Shown here: one piece after another, positions 52,137 through 60,392 of the stretch
Layout of the letters: each line of letters starts with the position of its first letter
How positions within the stretch are numbered: position 1 is the stretch's first letter
Assembly: GCA_049323835.1 (NCBI GenBank)
Contig: JBMOOJ010000105.1
Location: 1-64,000 of the forward strand
DNA from: SG-bin9 sp049323835
Lineage (GTDB): Bacteria > Pseudomonadota > Alphaproteobacteria > Rhizobiales > Xanthobacteraceae
Length of the DNA: 64,000 bases
Direction of reading: 5' to 3'
Notes under the pieces: generated by a model
What the model was told of the DNA's origin: nothing
Databases searched by the model: none
Seen by the model: only the letters and a program-made list of their open reading frames with translations
Position numbers and translations under genes: made by a program

Positions 52137-53129
52137 ATGATGAAACGACGTTTCGCGACCGCGGTTCTGGCGGCGCTCGCCGCCAGTGTCTTTTCAAGCA
52201 GCGGCGCGATTGCCCAAGCCTCGAATCAGGCTTCGAACTGGCCGAATCGGCCGATTACGCTGGTGCTTCCGTTCGCCGCCGGCAGCGGCACCGACACCAC
52301 GACGCGAATCATCTCGAAACATCTGGCGGATGCCCTTGGCCAGCAGTTCATCGTCGACAACAAGCCCGGCGCCAACGGCATGATCGCCGCGACCTACGTC
52401 GCCCGCGCGCAGCCGGACGGCTATACGCTGTTCGTCACCACCAACACCACGCACTCCGCCAATCCCTATTTGCTGAAGACCCTGACCTACGATCCGGTCA
52501 AGGATTTCACACCGATCGCGCGCACCGGCGACCTGCCGTTCATGCTGATCATCAACCCGCAAGTGCCAGCGAAGACGGTGAAGGAGCTTGTCGCCTACGC
52601 CAAGGCCAATCCGGGCAAGCTCACCTATGCCAGCGGCTCGTCGTCATCGAGCGTATCGGGCGCCACCTTCGCGAAGCAGGCGGGCATCGACATCCTGCAT
52701 GTGCCGTACAAGAGCTCGCCGCCGGCACTCAGCGACGTGCTCGGCGGCCGCATCACCATGATGTTCATCGATGTGCTGACGGGCCTGCCGCACGTCAAGA
52801 GCAACGACCTGCGCGCGCTGGCGGTGACCACCAAAGGCCGGTCGGCGCTGGTGCCGGACTTGCCGTCGATGGAGGAAGCCGGGGTGCCGAACTTCGACAT
52901 CACCTCCTGGCAGGGCTATTTCGGCCCGGCGAATACGCCGAAGGAGATCGTCGTCAAGCTGAACGCCGAAATCCAGAAGGTCATCGCCAGGCCTGAGGTG
53001 AAGGCCGAGCTCGCGACCCGCGGCATGGATGCCTTCTCCGGTACGCCGGAAGAGCTCGAAAAATTCGTCAAGGATCAGCTCGTGCTGTGGCAGCGGCTGG
53101 TCAAGGACGCTGGAATCGAACCCCAATGA
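52137..53129 (+). CDS. Bug (TctC) family tripartite tricarboxylate transporter binding protein
   Basis: The 330-residue exported binding protein has an AGGGAGG ribosome site and a signal ending GAIAQA. Bug hallmarks are WPNRPITLVLPFAAGSGTDTT, VDNKPGANGMIAATYVARAQPDGYTL (partial NKPGANGMIAA) and HVPYKSSPPALSDVLGGRI. No tctA or tctB genes are adjacent, as is common for the expanded Bug family. It is probably cotranscribed with the amidase 116 bases upstream. A 13-base hairpin follows the stop. Confidence 0.92.
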   Translation: MMKRRFATAVLAALAASVFSSSGAIAQASNQASNWPNRPITLVLPFAAGSGTDTTTRIISKHLADALGQQFIVDNKPGANGMIAATYVARAQPDGYTLFVTTNTTHSANPYLLKTLTYDPVKDFTPIARTGDLPFMLIINPQVPAKTVKELVAYAKANPGKLTYASGSSSSSVSGATFAKQAGIDILHVPYKSSPPALSDVLGGRITMMFIDVLTGLPHVKSNDLRALAVTTKGRSALVPDLPSMEEAGVPNFDITSWQGYFGPANTPKEIVVKLNAEIQKVIARPEVKAELATRGMDAFSGTPEELEKFVKDQLVLWQRLVKDAGIEPQ

Positions 53130-53138
53130 GCGTGTAAT

Positions 53139-53168
53139 ATGCCGGCGCCGCTCCTGCGGCTCCGGCAT
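53139..53168 (+). terminator. Hairpin terminator after the Bug gene
   Basis: Thirteen-base arms ATGCCGGCGCCGC / GCGGCTCCGGCAT (one mismatch) enclose a TCCT loop, ten bases after the stop. There is no T-run. Confidence 0.55.
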
Positions 53169-53250
53169 CTGCGTTCAGTTTGAGCGAGAATGATCCGTTG
53201 GCGGTGCCGCCGGCCGCCTTGTCCTTGGATCGCTCGGTTGGGGTTGGGTG

Positions 53251-54555
53251 ATGACAGTCACCGATATTGCGTCACGTACCTACAATCACGGCTGGCGGCT
53301 CGACCCCATCATCCGCAGCCTGCTCGATACCGACTTCTACAAGCTGCTGATGCTGCAGATGATCCGGGAACTGCACCCGGACGTGAATGTCACGTTCTCC
53401 CTGATCAATCGCAGCTGGCACGTCCGCCTCGCCGAGGTGATCGACGAGGGCGAGCTGCGCGCGCAGCTCGACCATGCCCGCACCATCCGCTTTACGAAGA
53501 AGGAACTGATCTGGCTCGCGGGTAACACCTTCTACGGCAAGACGCAGATGTTCTCACCGGGCTTCATCGCCTGGCTCGCCGACTTCCGCCTGCCGGAGTA
53601 TGACCTGCGCAAGGTCGAGGGCCAGTACGAATTGCACTTTGATGGCCCATGGACCCACACGACCATGTGGGAAATCCCGGCACTCGCCATCGTCAACGAA
53701 TTGCGTTCACGTCAGGCCATGAAGGGCAAGGGCCGCTTTGTGCTCGACGTGATTTATGCCCGCGCCAAGGCAAAGCTCTGGAGCAAGGTCGAGCGGCTGA
53801 AGCAGTTGCAGACGTTGCGCGTCTCGGATTTCGGCACGAGACGGCGGCACGGCTTCCTGTGGCAACGCTGGTGCGTCGAGGCGCTGAAGGAAGGTCTCGG
53901 CTCGGCGCTAACCGGCACCTCCAACGTGCTGCTCGCCATGGACAACGACCTCGAAGCGATCGGCACCAACGCGCACGAACTGCCGATGGTGATGGCGGCG
54001 CTGGCCAGGACCGACAAGGAGCTGCACGAGGCACCCTATCGCGTGCTCGACGAATGGCGGCGGACCTATGACGGCAACCTGCTGATCGCCCTGCCCGATG
54101 CGTTCGGCACCACCTCGTTCCTGCGCGACGCGCCGGAATGGGTCGCCGACTGGACCGGCTTCCGTCCGGACAGCGCGCCGCCGATCGAGGGCGGCGAGGA
54201 AATCATCCGCTGGTGGAAGCAGCACGGCCGCGATCCGCGCGAGAAGCTCCTGATCTTCTCCGACGGCATGGACATCGAAGGCATCGAGGCGACCTATCGC
54301 CATTTTGCCGGACGGGTCCGCACGAGCTTCGGCTGGGGCACCAACCTCACCAACGACTTCATCGGCTGCGCACCGGACGGCAGCACCGACCTCGATCCGA
54401 TCTCGCTCGTGTGCAAGGTCACGGAAGTCAACGGCCGTCCTGCGGTCAAGCTGTCGGACAATCCGGAAAAGGCGACAGGCGATCCGGCCGAGATCGCCCG
54501 TTATCTGCGGGTGTTCGGAGATGCCGGACGGGTGCGCGTTCCCGTGAAGGTCTGA
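53251..54555 (+). CDS. pncB: Nicotinate phosphoribosyltransferase
   Basis: The 434-residue cytosolic enzyme (an in-frame GTG directly precedes the ATG) converts nicotinate and PRPP to nicotinate mononucleotide in NAD salvage. PncB landmarks are SLLDTDFYKLLMLQMI near the N-terminus, FGTRRRHGFLWQRW, GTSNVLLA, the histidine region GTNAHELPMVMAAL (the likely phosphorylated His) and FGWGTNLTNDF near the phosphate site. Size is right for proteobacterial PncB. It forms its own unit. Confidence 0.95.
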   Translation: MTVTDIASRTYNHGWRLDPIIRSLLDTDFYKLLMLQMIRELHPDVNVTFSLINRSWHVRLAEVIDEGELRAQLDHARTIRFTKKELIWLAGNTFYGKTQMFSPGFIAWLADFRLPEYDLRKVEGQYELHFDGPWTHTTMWEIPALAIVNELRSRQAMKGKGRFVLDVIYARAKAKLWSKVERLKQLQTLRVSDFGTRRRHGFLWQRWCVEALKEGLGSALTGTSNVLLAMDNDLEAIGTNAHELPMVMAALARTDKELHEAPYRVLDEWRRTYDGNLLIALPDAFGTTSFLRDAPEWVADWTGFRPDSAPPIEGGEEIIRWWKQHGRDPREKLLIFSDGMDIEGIEATYRHFAGRVRTSFGWGTNLTNDFIGCAPDGSTDLDPISLVCKVTEVNGRPAVKLSDNPEKATGDPAEIARYLRVFGDAGRVRVPVKV

Positions 54556-54646
54556 GACATCCACAGACGCCGACGGCGTAGCGCCGCGGTTAGATCAAGC
54601 AATGCCAGAGCGTTTCAAGGTGTGATGGAAGCGGATGCCTGCTCCC

Positions 54647-54667
54647 CCTCCCCCTGAAAGGGGGAGG
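54647..54667. repeat. C-rich/G-rich hairpin downstream of pncB
   Basis: CCTCCCCCT and AGGGGGAGG around GAA form a nine-base-arm hairpin. Flanking CGTTTCA (54611) and TGAAACG (about 54702) can pair around it, so the region 54605-54715 may be a larger dispersed palindromic repeat or terminator. Confidence 0.5.
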
Positions 54668-54708
54668 TCAAGTGCAACGCATTTGATTCCGCGTGAAGCT
54701 GAAACGAT

Positions 54709-55029
54709 CTAATGCGTGGTCCCGACCTTAACGGTGAGGCTTTCGTCGCCGCTGAACACCGTGACGTCGGTGTAATCCTGCTGAGGTGGCGATTCCTCGT
54801 ACCGGACATCGATCTGGGAAATTACCTCGGCTGCGGGGCCTGATGGCGCGGCAGCCACGGCATCGAGCAACAGAATTTTGGGGTTGATGCCCTGCGGAAC
54901 GCGATACTTCAGTTTCGCCGTCCATCCGGCCGTCGGCGTCTCCAGCTTGCCAACCACGATCAGCTTGCGGGGGCTGCCCGGCATGTTGTCGATCCATGCC
55001 TTGAACGAGTCCTTGATCAGCTTTGCCAT
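54709..55029 (-). CDS. Small conserved beta-rich protein of unknown function
   Basis: The 106-residue protein starts MAKLIKDSFKAWIDNMPG at the ATG at 55029, immediately after a duplicated GGAGG-containing segment. The sequence alternates strands (KLIVVGKLETPTAGWTAKLK, ILLLDAVAAAP, DYTDVTVFSGDESLTVKVG) and looks like a small beta-sandwich with no catalytic residues that I can identify. It lies downstream of the LuxI-type gene on the same strand with a 186-base gap, so quorum control is possible but unproven. Confidence 0.6.
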   Translation of the reverse strand: MAKLIKDSFKAWIDNMPGSPRKLIVVGKLETPTAGWTAKLKYRVPQGINPKILLLDAVAAAPSGPAAEVISQIDVRYEESPPQQDYTDVTVFSGDESLTVKVGTTH

Positions 55030-55059
55030 GTTTGATCCTCCGGCGTTTGATCCTCCGGT
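55030..55059 (-). repeat. 15-base tandem duplication of a ribosome-binding segment
   Basis: Two adjacent units on the plus strand, GTTTGATCCTCCGGC and GTTTGATCCTCCGGT, read on the minus strand as two copies of CCGGAGGATCAAAC directly before the ATG at 55029. Each copy has a full GGAGG; only the proximal one has ideal spacing. Confidence 0.85.
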
Positions 55060-55215
55060 GAGAGGCACGTATGCACGAGCACCGGCCGTGACCGGCAGGG
55101 CGGGGATCGCTCGCGCTGACGCGCAAGGATGCCCGCCCCGACCTTCAGCGGCGATGGCCAGAGTTGGCCATTGTGCACCCGCGCGGCAACCGCGATGCCG
55201 CGCGGGGAACCTGCG

Positions 55216-55842
55216 TTATGCGATGCGCCTGACGGTGCGCTCGACTGGCATCGAACGTTCCAGTACCGGGCCTGTGAGCCGACCCGCCGCGCGAAGCCGA
55301 TGCAGCGTCGCCTCGTTCACCTCGTACATAACCGCCACGAGTTTCTCGCCGTTGACATCGCGCGGCAGGCCGAGCGGATGAACCGTAAGACCCGCGCCCT
55401 GCACCACCGGCAGACGATAGGCGCGAATCACGGCGGTCACGCCGGAGTAACCTTCCTCGAGACAGTACTCCTGCAAGCCTGCGAACAGTTCACAGTAGGT
55501 GTAACCATCCCGTTTCTCGCGCGCGACGGCGAGTCGCGACAGCTCGACGATATCGTCTTGCTCTGGTACCGGGCCCTCGACGAGATACGCGAACGTGTCG
55601 CTCAGCATGTGTGGCTGGGTCGATGGGTAGAAGCGCATGCAGCCGGCGATCCTGTCGTCGCCCGTCAGCGCGACGCCGTAGACAGCGTGTTCGTCGTCGT
55701 AGCGGTCTTGCTCATGTTCGCCGTCCAGATCGAAATCCGTCCAGCCGCATTCCTTGACAAAAATATCGTGACGAAAGCGAAAGAACTTATCGAGAGTTTC
55801 CCGGTAGCGAAGGCGACTGGCCTGATCGATGATGCGGATCAT
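55216..55842 (-). CDS. luxI: LuxI-family acyl-homoserine lactone synthase
   Basis: The 208-residue enzyme couples S-adenosylmethionine with an acyl donor to make an AHL signal. All family invariants are present: Arg24, Phe28 and Trp34 in FRFRHDIFVKECGW, Asp46 and Asp49 in EQDRYDDEH, Arg70 in AGCMRFYP, and Glu100 and Arg103 in IVELSRLAV. GGAGG six bases before the ATG at 55842 fixes the start; twelve upstream in-frame residues are not family-like. Relatives in this clade use acyl- or aryl-CoA (isovaleryl, cinnamoyl, p-coumaroyl), but the acyl pocket cannot be read confidently. The LuxR gene lies upstream on the same strand. Confidence 0.93.
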   Translation of the reverse strand: MIRIIDQASRLRYRETLDKFFRFRHDIFVKECGWTDFDLDGEHEQDRYDDEHAVYGVALTGDDRIAGCMRFYPSTQPHMLSDTFAYLVEGPVPEQDDIVELSRLAVAREKRDGYTYCELFAGLQEYCLEEGYSGVTAVIRAYRLPVVQGAGLTVHPLGLPRDVNGEKLVAVMYEVNEATLHRLRAAGRLTGPVLERSMPVERTVRRIA

Positions 55843-56059
55843 GACGTCCTCCTGCAGGTTAAACAGGAAGAGCCTCACGCTCCGTTCTGAAGGGTCTATG
55901 CGTATGACTCGGAATTGACGGTGGACGACTCAGGTGCGATCAACGCACTCATAGCGGGCATCATCCAGAGATTAACTGCCTGAGATAGGTTTTATAGAAA
56001 GTTTTCTTGCTCGACAATTTGCGCGAGCTGCGGCCGGACCGGATTGCGCGACCGGACGG
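55843..56059 (-). promoter_or_regulatory. luxI upstream region with candidate operator
   Basis: No gene is visible in this interval, which together with hairpin element B fills the 375 bases between luxR and luxI. GTGCG-ATCAA-CGCAC (55934-55948) is a perfect five-base-arm dyad 92 bases before the luxI ATG. AACTGCCTGAGATAGGTTTT (55974-55993) has the length of a lux box but only one good half. Either could be a LuxR-type site; neither is convincing alone. Confidence 0.3.
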
Positions 56060-56131
56060 CTAGTGTCCTGATTCCGAAGTTCGCGTTCATTGCTGCGACC
56101 TCGTTTGCGAACTGCGGAATCAGGACACTAG
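56060..56131. repeat. CTAG-bounded hairpin 3 of double-hairpin element B
   Basis: The left arm CTAGTGTCCT + GATTCCGAAGTTCGC pairs with 56107-56131 over 25 bases with a single mismatch and no bulge; the loop is 22 bases. It ends in CTAG on both sides, like the hairpins at 26718 and 26809. Confidence 0.85.
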
Positions 56132-56143
56132 CAACTTATTGAA

Positions 56144-56221
56144 CTGGTGTGGCTTTGATTCAGAAGTCCGCATGACGAAGGTGCCACAACGATGATGCGG
56201 ACTTCTAAACCGCCACACTAG
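56144..56221. repeat. CTAG-type hairpin 4 of double-hairpin element B
   Basis: The left arm CTGGTGTGGC + TTT + GATTCAGAAGTCCGC pairs with 56197-56221, leaving the three-base TTT unpaired, exactly where hairpin 2 has its TTC. Two further mismatches and one G-T pair occur. The loop is about 25 bases. The right-hand CTAG contains the stop codon of the luxR gene. A 12-base spacer separates it from hairpin 3. Confidence 0.8.
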
Positions 56222-56958
56222 ATCCGGATCTCCCCGCGGCGCAGCGACTCCGCAACGGCTTGCGTCTTGCTGAAGGAGTCGAGCTTTCGCATGGCGGATG
56301 CGATATGCTTGTTGACCGTGTCGGTCGATATCTGAAGGATACAGCCGGTATCCCATGCCGTCTTGCCGACGGCGGCCCACGTCAGCACTTCCTTCTCGCG
56401 CGTCGACAGGACCGCGGAATCGGCAACCGCGGAACGCAACCGCGCCAGCGAATTCACGGCATACATCGCCATCAGTTCCATCACCGCGCGCGCCGAGGTG
56501 CTGCTGTCGATATCGGGACCGCCGAAATTCACGGAGCCCTCATACCCGTGCATTCCATAGATCGGAATGCAAAGTCCCTGCGCCATGTTGTAGTCATGCG
56601 CAGCCGTATCCATCACGCGCGATCCCTTGGGCCGGTCGGCTTCGTAGGGCGCCTGAGTCCAGTAGAAGGAGTGCGCCTGGTTGCGCGCGTAGTGCACCAC
56701 CGGGTCGTGGTCCTGGAAGTTCTCATGCACGTACTGCCGCAGCCAATCGTCCGGCCAGTGCATCAACATGATGCGCTGTTCGAACTCAGGCCGGGCGAGT
56801 TGCGGGCCGGCGATGATGGAGAAATTCCGATAGCCGAAGGTGGACGCGGCTTCCAGAATATTGCGCGTCAGAGCCGGAATCGACTCCGACTGCTTGAACC
56901 GCTCGATAAACGAAATAGCGGTCTCAAACGACTGAAACTCACCACCTCGCATTCTCAT
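56218..56958 (-). CDS. luxR: LuxR-family autoinducer-binding transcriptional regulator
   Basis: This is a 246-residue regulator from the ATG at 56958 (GGGGAA upstream; fifteen more residues are in frame). The N-terminal autoinducer domain keeps the ligand contacts Trp72, Tyr76, Asp85-Pro86 and Trp100 and the GYEGSVNFGG glycine. The C-terminal GerE-type helix-turn-helix includes LSTREKEVLTWAAVGKTAWD and STDTVNKHIASAMRKL. It is the likely receptor for the signal made by the downstream LuxI. Its terminal codon ATC is followed by TAG, which belongs to the end of hairpin element B. Confidence 0.93.
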   Translation of the reverse strand: MRMRGGEFQSFETAISFIERFKQSESIPALTRNILEAASTFGYRNFSIIAGPQLARPEFEQRIMLMHWPDDWLRQYVHENFQDHDPVVHYARNQAHSFYWTQAPYEADRPKGSRVMDTAAHDYNMAQGLCIPIYGMHGYEGSVNFGGPDIDSSTSARAVMELMAMYAVNSLARLRSAVADSAVLSTREKEVLTWAAVGKTAWDTGCILQISTDTVNKHIASAMRKLDSFSKTQAVAESLRRGEIRI

Positions 56959-57136
56959 GTTCCCCAAACATAAAGAATGGAATTCACCACATCCTGCAAC
57001 CATTTATTGCATGACCGGGCCCGCGATACAATCATCGGGAAAAAGCGCAAGCGGGAAAAAATGAGCCGTCGCCAGCGCAGCGCGGAAGCAGGACGCGGCC
57101 AGGAACGTCAGCAGAAGTGGCCTAAATCAACCGGAT

Positions 57137-59194
57137 TCACTTGGTTTCGGCCACCGTGGTCGCGTCCCAATCCGCATCTGGCGGGGCGGCGATCGCTTGC
57201 TGCACACGAGCGATCATGATCCGCGACGGCGGATCGCCACCCGCCCGCAGCGCGTTCGCTTCTTCGAAACGCGAGATCGCTGCCGAGAAATCGCGCAGCC
57301 GGTACGCCGCAAGACCTGCTTCGTAACGGCCGACCCAGCTCGCGGGATCATCCGCTTCGCCGGTTATCCCGAGAAGTTCATAAACGGTCGCGCCCGCAGA
57401 GCGGCCGTAAACGGCAAGCCGGTCCAGTTCACGAACATAGATGCGGGTGCCGGCCAGTCTCCGCGTTTCCTCGCCGATCATGATCTGCGTGCCGTATTGC
57501 TTGTTCGCGCCTTCAAGCCGGCTCGCGACGTTCACCGCATCACCGATCACGGTGTAATTGAGCCGCACTTCCGAGCCGATGTTGCCGACCAGAATATCAC
57601 CGGAGTTGATCCCGATGCGCACGCGCAGCGGTTCGCCGGCGTCATCACGAATATCGCTCGCACGAATGGCGCGCTGGATCGCCAGCGCCGCACGGCAACA
57701 GGCCAGCGCGTGGTCGGGATTGGCTGCCGGCGCGCCCCAGAAAGCCATCACGGCATCGCCGATAAACTTGTCGATGGTGCCGCCGTGCGCCTGAACCTCG
57801 GCCGAGACAGCGCCGAAATAACGCGACAGCAGCGGGATGATGCGATCGCCAAGCCGTTCGGACAGGCCGGTGAAACCGGCGACGTCGGCGAACAGGATCG
57901 TCATCGGCCGCACCGTGCCGCCGAGCTTGGCCTCCGTCCCCTCGCTCAGGAGGCGGCGGACTAGGTCGGCCGGGATGTATTTGCGGAACGCGGACAAGCC
58001 GGTCGCCATATCGGCGATCGCCCCCGAAAGATTATGAATCTCGTCGAGCCGCGAGGCGTGGCGTTGCACCTGATCCAGTTCGAAGCGCTCCACATGCTTG
58101 ATCTCGTTCACCACCTTGATCAGCGGCGCCGCGATCAGACGTCGCGCCAGCCATACCGACAGGAGGCCCGCGCCAACGATCAGGAATGCGACGACGATCA
58201 GAAGCTGCCGGATCGTCGCCGACACCGGTCCGAGAAATTCGGCCTCCGGGATCACCGTCACCAGCGACCATCCTGGAAATGCCAGCGGCGTCAGATTGAC
58301 CTCGTAAGCTTCGTCGTCCTTCTCGAACCGGGTGCGAAAGGCTTCCGCCTTTTCCGGAACGTAGACGCCGGCCGACTGCTTGAGTGCGCCGACCGCGACT
58401 GGAAGCAAAGGTTGGTTGGTCTTCACCGGCGTAGCCTCATCGGCGTCCGGATCGGGTGCAGCGATGATGCCGCCGTTACGGTCAAGGATGAAGACGGCAC
58501 CGGACTTGCCGACCGTGAGATCGGAAAGCGCGCGTGACACCCGCGTCAGTTCGACGACAATACCGACGACGCCCTGGCGCTTTCCGTCGACATCGATTGG
58601 TCCGGCCAGCGTCACCGCGAGCCGCTGCCCGACCGGCAGGTTCGAGATGCTGAACCACTGCGAACCCTGCGACTCTATACTATCCTTGAACCAGTCCTGT
58701 TCCGTGACCTTGAAGGAGGTGGGTTCCGTCCGGCGACTCTCGAACTCGAAGTCGCCCCGGTTGATTTCGTAGTACTCGATCTTCTGCTCGACAGTGCCCG
58801 GCCCCGCCGGAATCTGGATGAGTTCGGCGGCGCGATCGCCGAGCTTGCGCGCCGCAGTAAACTCGCCATCAGGTCTTCCGAAAGTCACCCATGACAGACT
58901 TGGCTGCGCCTGCAACTGCGCCAGCAGCACGAACTCCCGCTTGTTTGGATCGTCCGCCTCGAGCACATGCCGCATGAACAGCGCGCGTGCGGCGATGAAT
59001 GCGGACTTCGCTTCGATGGTGATCGCAAACAATTCCTTGCCGACGGCAGAAACGATTTGCTCGTTGATCGTCTTGGCAAGCGTCTGGCTGGTTGCCTCCG
59101 CAGTGCGCCACCAGAGAATATGCACGCCAAGCGCGCTGACGATGATCGACAGCAGCACCAGACCTGAAACAGCGAGACGAACGCCGATCCGCAT
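57137..59194 (-). CDS. Membrane class III adenylate/guanylate cyclase with extracellular Cache-like sensor
   Basis: The 685-residue protein has an N-terminal helix (about 7-29), a long periplasmic dCache-like sensor, a second helix near 326-347 and a short HAMP-like linker, followed by a class III cyclase domain at about 420-600. Both metal aspartates are present (ILFADVAGFTGLSERLGD and DKFIGDAVMAFWG), as is the transition-state pair in NYTVIGDAVNVASRLEG (N and R of NVASR). A Lys in DKFIGD favours ATP. The C-terminal tail has a TPR-like helix pair. It should make cAMP in response to an external small molecule. It is on the same strand upstream of luxR, with a 178-base gap. Confidence 0.9.
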   Translation of the reverse strand: MRIGVRLAVSGLVLLSIIVSALGVHILWWRTAEATSQTLAKTINEQIVSAVGKELFAITIEAKSAFIAARALFMRHVLEADDPNKREFVLLAQLQAQPSLSWVTFGRPDGEFTAARKLGDRAAELIQIPAGPGTVEQKIEYYEINRGDFEFESRRTEPTSFKVTEQDWFKDSIESQGSQWFSISNLPVGQRLAVTLAGPIDVDGKRQGVVGIVVELTRVSRALSDLTVGKSGAVFILDRNGGIIAAPDPDADEATPVKTNQPLLPVAVGALKQSAGVYVPEKAEAFRTRFEKDDEAYEVNLTPLAFPGWSLVTVIPEAEFLGPVSATIRQLLIVVAFLIVGAGLLSVWLARRLIAAPLIKVVNEIKHVERFELDQVQRHASRLDEIHNLSGAIADMATGLSAFRKYIPADLVRRLLSEGTEAKLGGTVRPMTILFADVAGFTGLSERLGDRIIPLLSRYFGAVSAEVQAHGGTIDKFIGDAVMAFWGAPAANPDHALACCRAALAIQRAIRASDIRDDAGEPLRVRIGINSGDILVGNIGSEVRLNYTVIGDAVNVASRLEGANKQYGTQIMIGEETRRLAGTRIYVRELDRLAVYGRSAGATVYELLGITGEADDPASWVGRYEAGLAAYRLRDFSAAISRFEEANALRAGGDPPSRIMIARVQQAIAAPPDADWDATTVAETK

Positions 59195-59363
59195 GATGTC
59201 CTTTGCTTCCGGGCGCTCGATCCTAGCATCTGTTGCCTGTTTCGAAAGCCATCCTCAACATAGGACAATACGCAAATACCGGCCCGGTGTTACGCGAGCC
59301 GCTATTCACGCAATAGAGAGCGCTCCGGACCAAAGCCGGCGAGACCGTTTCGGCCGCCGCTGT

Positions 59364-59678
59364 CTATTTGCCTGATGGTGTCGGACTCGTGGTATCCGGT
59401 GGACAATCCCCGCGGGCCTGCATGCTCTTGCCGTCACTCTGAACCGTCGGCGCGGCGGAGTTCGCGTGACCGCCGGCCGAAGGCAGAATCGCGCTCTTGT
59501 CGATCGACATCGATGTCGTTGGCTGCTGCGCGTTGCCCACCGTCGATGGCGCGTTGCAGTTGGCATCCGTCTTCCTGGCCTCGCCCGTCGATGTCCCCAT
59601 CTGAGCGGACAGGGGCGACGCAGCACAAATTGCGATAATCGAGGCTAGGGCAAGGCAGCGCATTGTCATGTTGGCCAT
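59364..59678 (-). CDS. Small exported Ser/Thr/Pro-rich protein of unknown function
   Basis: The 104-residue protein starts MANMTMRCLALASIIAICA with GGGAGAGAG upstream. The signal peptide ends PLSAQ. The mature protein is low-complexity (GTSTGEARKTDANCNAPSTV, QARGDCPPDTTSPTPSGK) with two cysteines and no recognised domain. A candidate EcfG promoter on this strand at 59729-59705 would start transcription about 20 bases before the ribosome site, so it is probably a general-stress gene. Confidence 0.6.
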   Translation of the reverse strand: MANMTMRCLALASIIAICAASPLSAQMGTSTGEARKTDANCNAPSTVGNAQQPTTSMSIDKSAILPSAGGHANSAAPTVQSDGKSMQARGDCPPDTTSPTPSGK

Positions 59679-59702
59679 GTGTCTCTCTCCCGTGATGAGA
59701 CG

Positions 59703-59729
59703 GGAACCGATGAACGCAGCAATTGTTCC
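59703..59729. promoter_or_regulatory. Overlapping bidirectional EcfG-type promoter pair
   Basis: On the plus strand GGAAC (59703-59707), then 16 bases, then TGTT (59724-59727). On the minus strand GGAAC (59729-59725), 16 bases, then GGTT (59708-59705). Both match the alphaproteobacterial EcfG general-stress consensus GGAAC-N16/17-cGTT, and the -35 of each shares bases with the -10 of the other. They face the small exported protein gene and the PRC-barrel gene. Confidence 0.65.
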
Positions 59730-59897
59730 GCCCGGCAATCGGGGCGAACCAAGTCCAGGCTGCGGCGTTGGTTCGTGCAAGCCGATGGACTCAGTGGCGA
59801 AGGGAAATGTGTGTCTTCGCCGTTCCGGCTTGTGAAGCCCGGGAGCATGGCCCCTCAGCCACGCTCCCGCGGGCGCTTCATCGCAGGGAGAGCAATC

Positions 59898-60284
59898 ATG
59901 ACCCTTGAAATGCAGGCGGACGTCCGCAGCCGCGAAACCGCAGGCCTGATCGGCAGCGACAAGGTCGAGGGCACCGCGGTCTACTCGGCCGACGGCGAAC
60001 GGATCGGCACGATTGACCGCGTCATGATCGAGAAGATCAGCGGCAAGGTCGCCTACGCCGTGCTGAGCTTCGGCGGCTTCCTCGGCATTGGCGACGACAA
60101 GTATCCGCTGCCGTGGCCGACGCTGAAATACAATACCGAGCTCGGTGGTTATCAGACGCTGGTGCCAGTCAAGACGATCCAGGGCGCGCCGCGTTATGAC
60201 AACGCGGACGAGTGGGATTGGGAGAATCGCGATCGCAGACGCATTCTCAGCGACTACTACGGCGTCGCCTTACCGGCCTATTGA
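59898..60284 (+). CDS. PRC-barrel domain protein
   Basis: The 128-residue protein starts MTLEMQADVRSRETAGLIGS with GGGAGAG before the ATG. The PRC barrel spans about 17-90: LIGSDKVEGTAVYSADGERIGTIDRVMIEKISGKVAYAVLSFGGFLG (key pieces VYSADGERIGTID and VAYAVLSFGGFLGIGDD). The tail is acidic and Trp/Tyr-rich (WDWENRDRRRILSDYYG). Stand-alone PRC-barrel proteins are typical members of the general stress regulon in this order; their role is unknown. A candidate EcfG promoter lies about 170 bases upstream. Confidence 0.85.
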   Translation: MTLEMQADVRSRETAGLIGSDKVEGTAVYSADGERIGTIDRVMIEKISGKVAYAVLSFGGFLGIGDDKYPLPWPTLKYNTELGGYQTLVPVKTIQGAPRYDNADEWDWENRDRRRILSDYYGVALPAY

Positions 60285-60392
60285 TCCGTGCTGGCGCACA
60301 CGCGAGCAGCGCGCCCGGCACAGCGACTACCACGGCGGCCACAATGCTTGGCCTGCCGCCGGCAAGACCGGAGCCGGCATGAGGAGGACAGC

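Noticed and set aside
56977..57219. 80-codon plus-strand frame between luxR and the cyclase
   Set aside because: It overlaps the 3' end of the cyclase gene, is basic low-complexity sequence and lacks a ribosome site.
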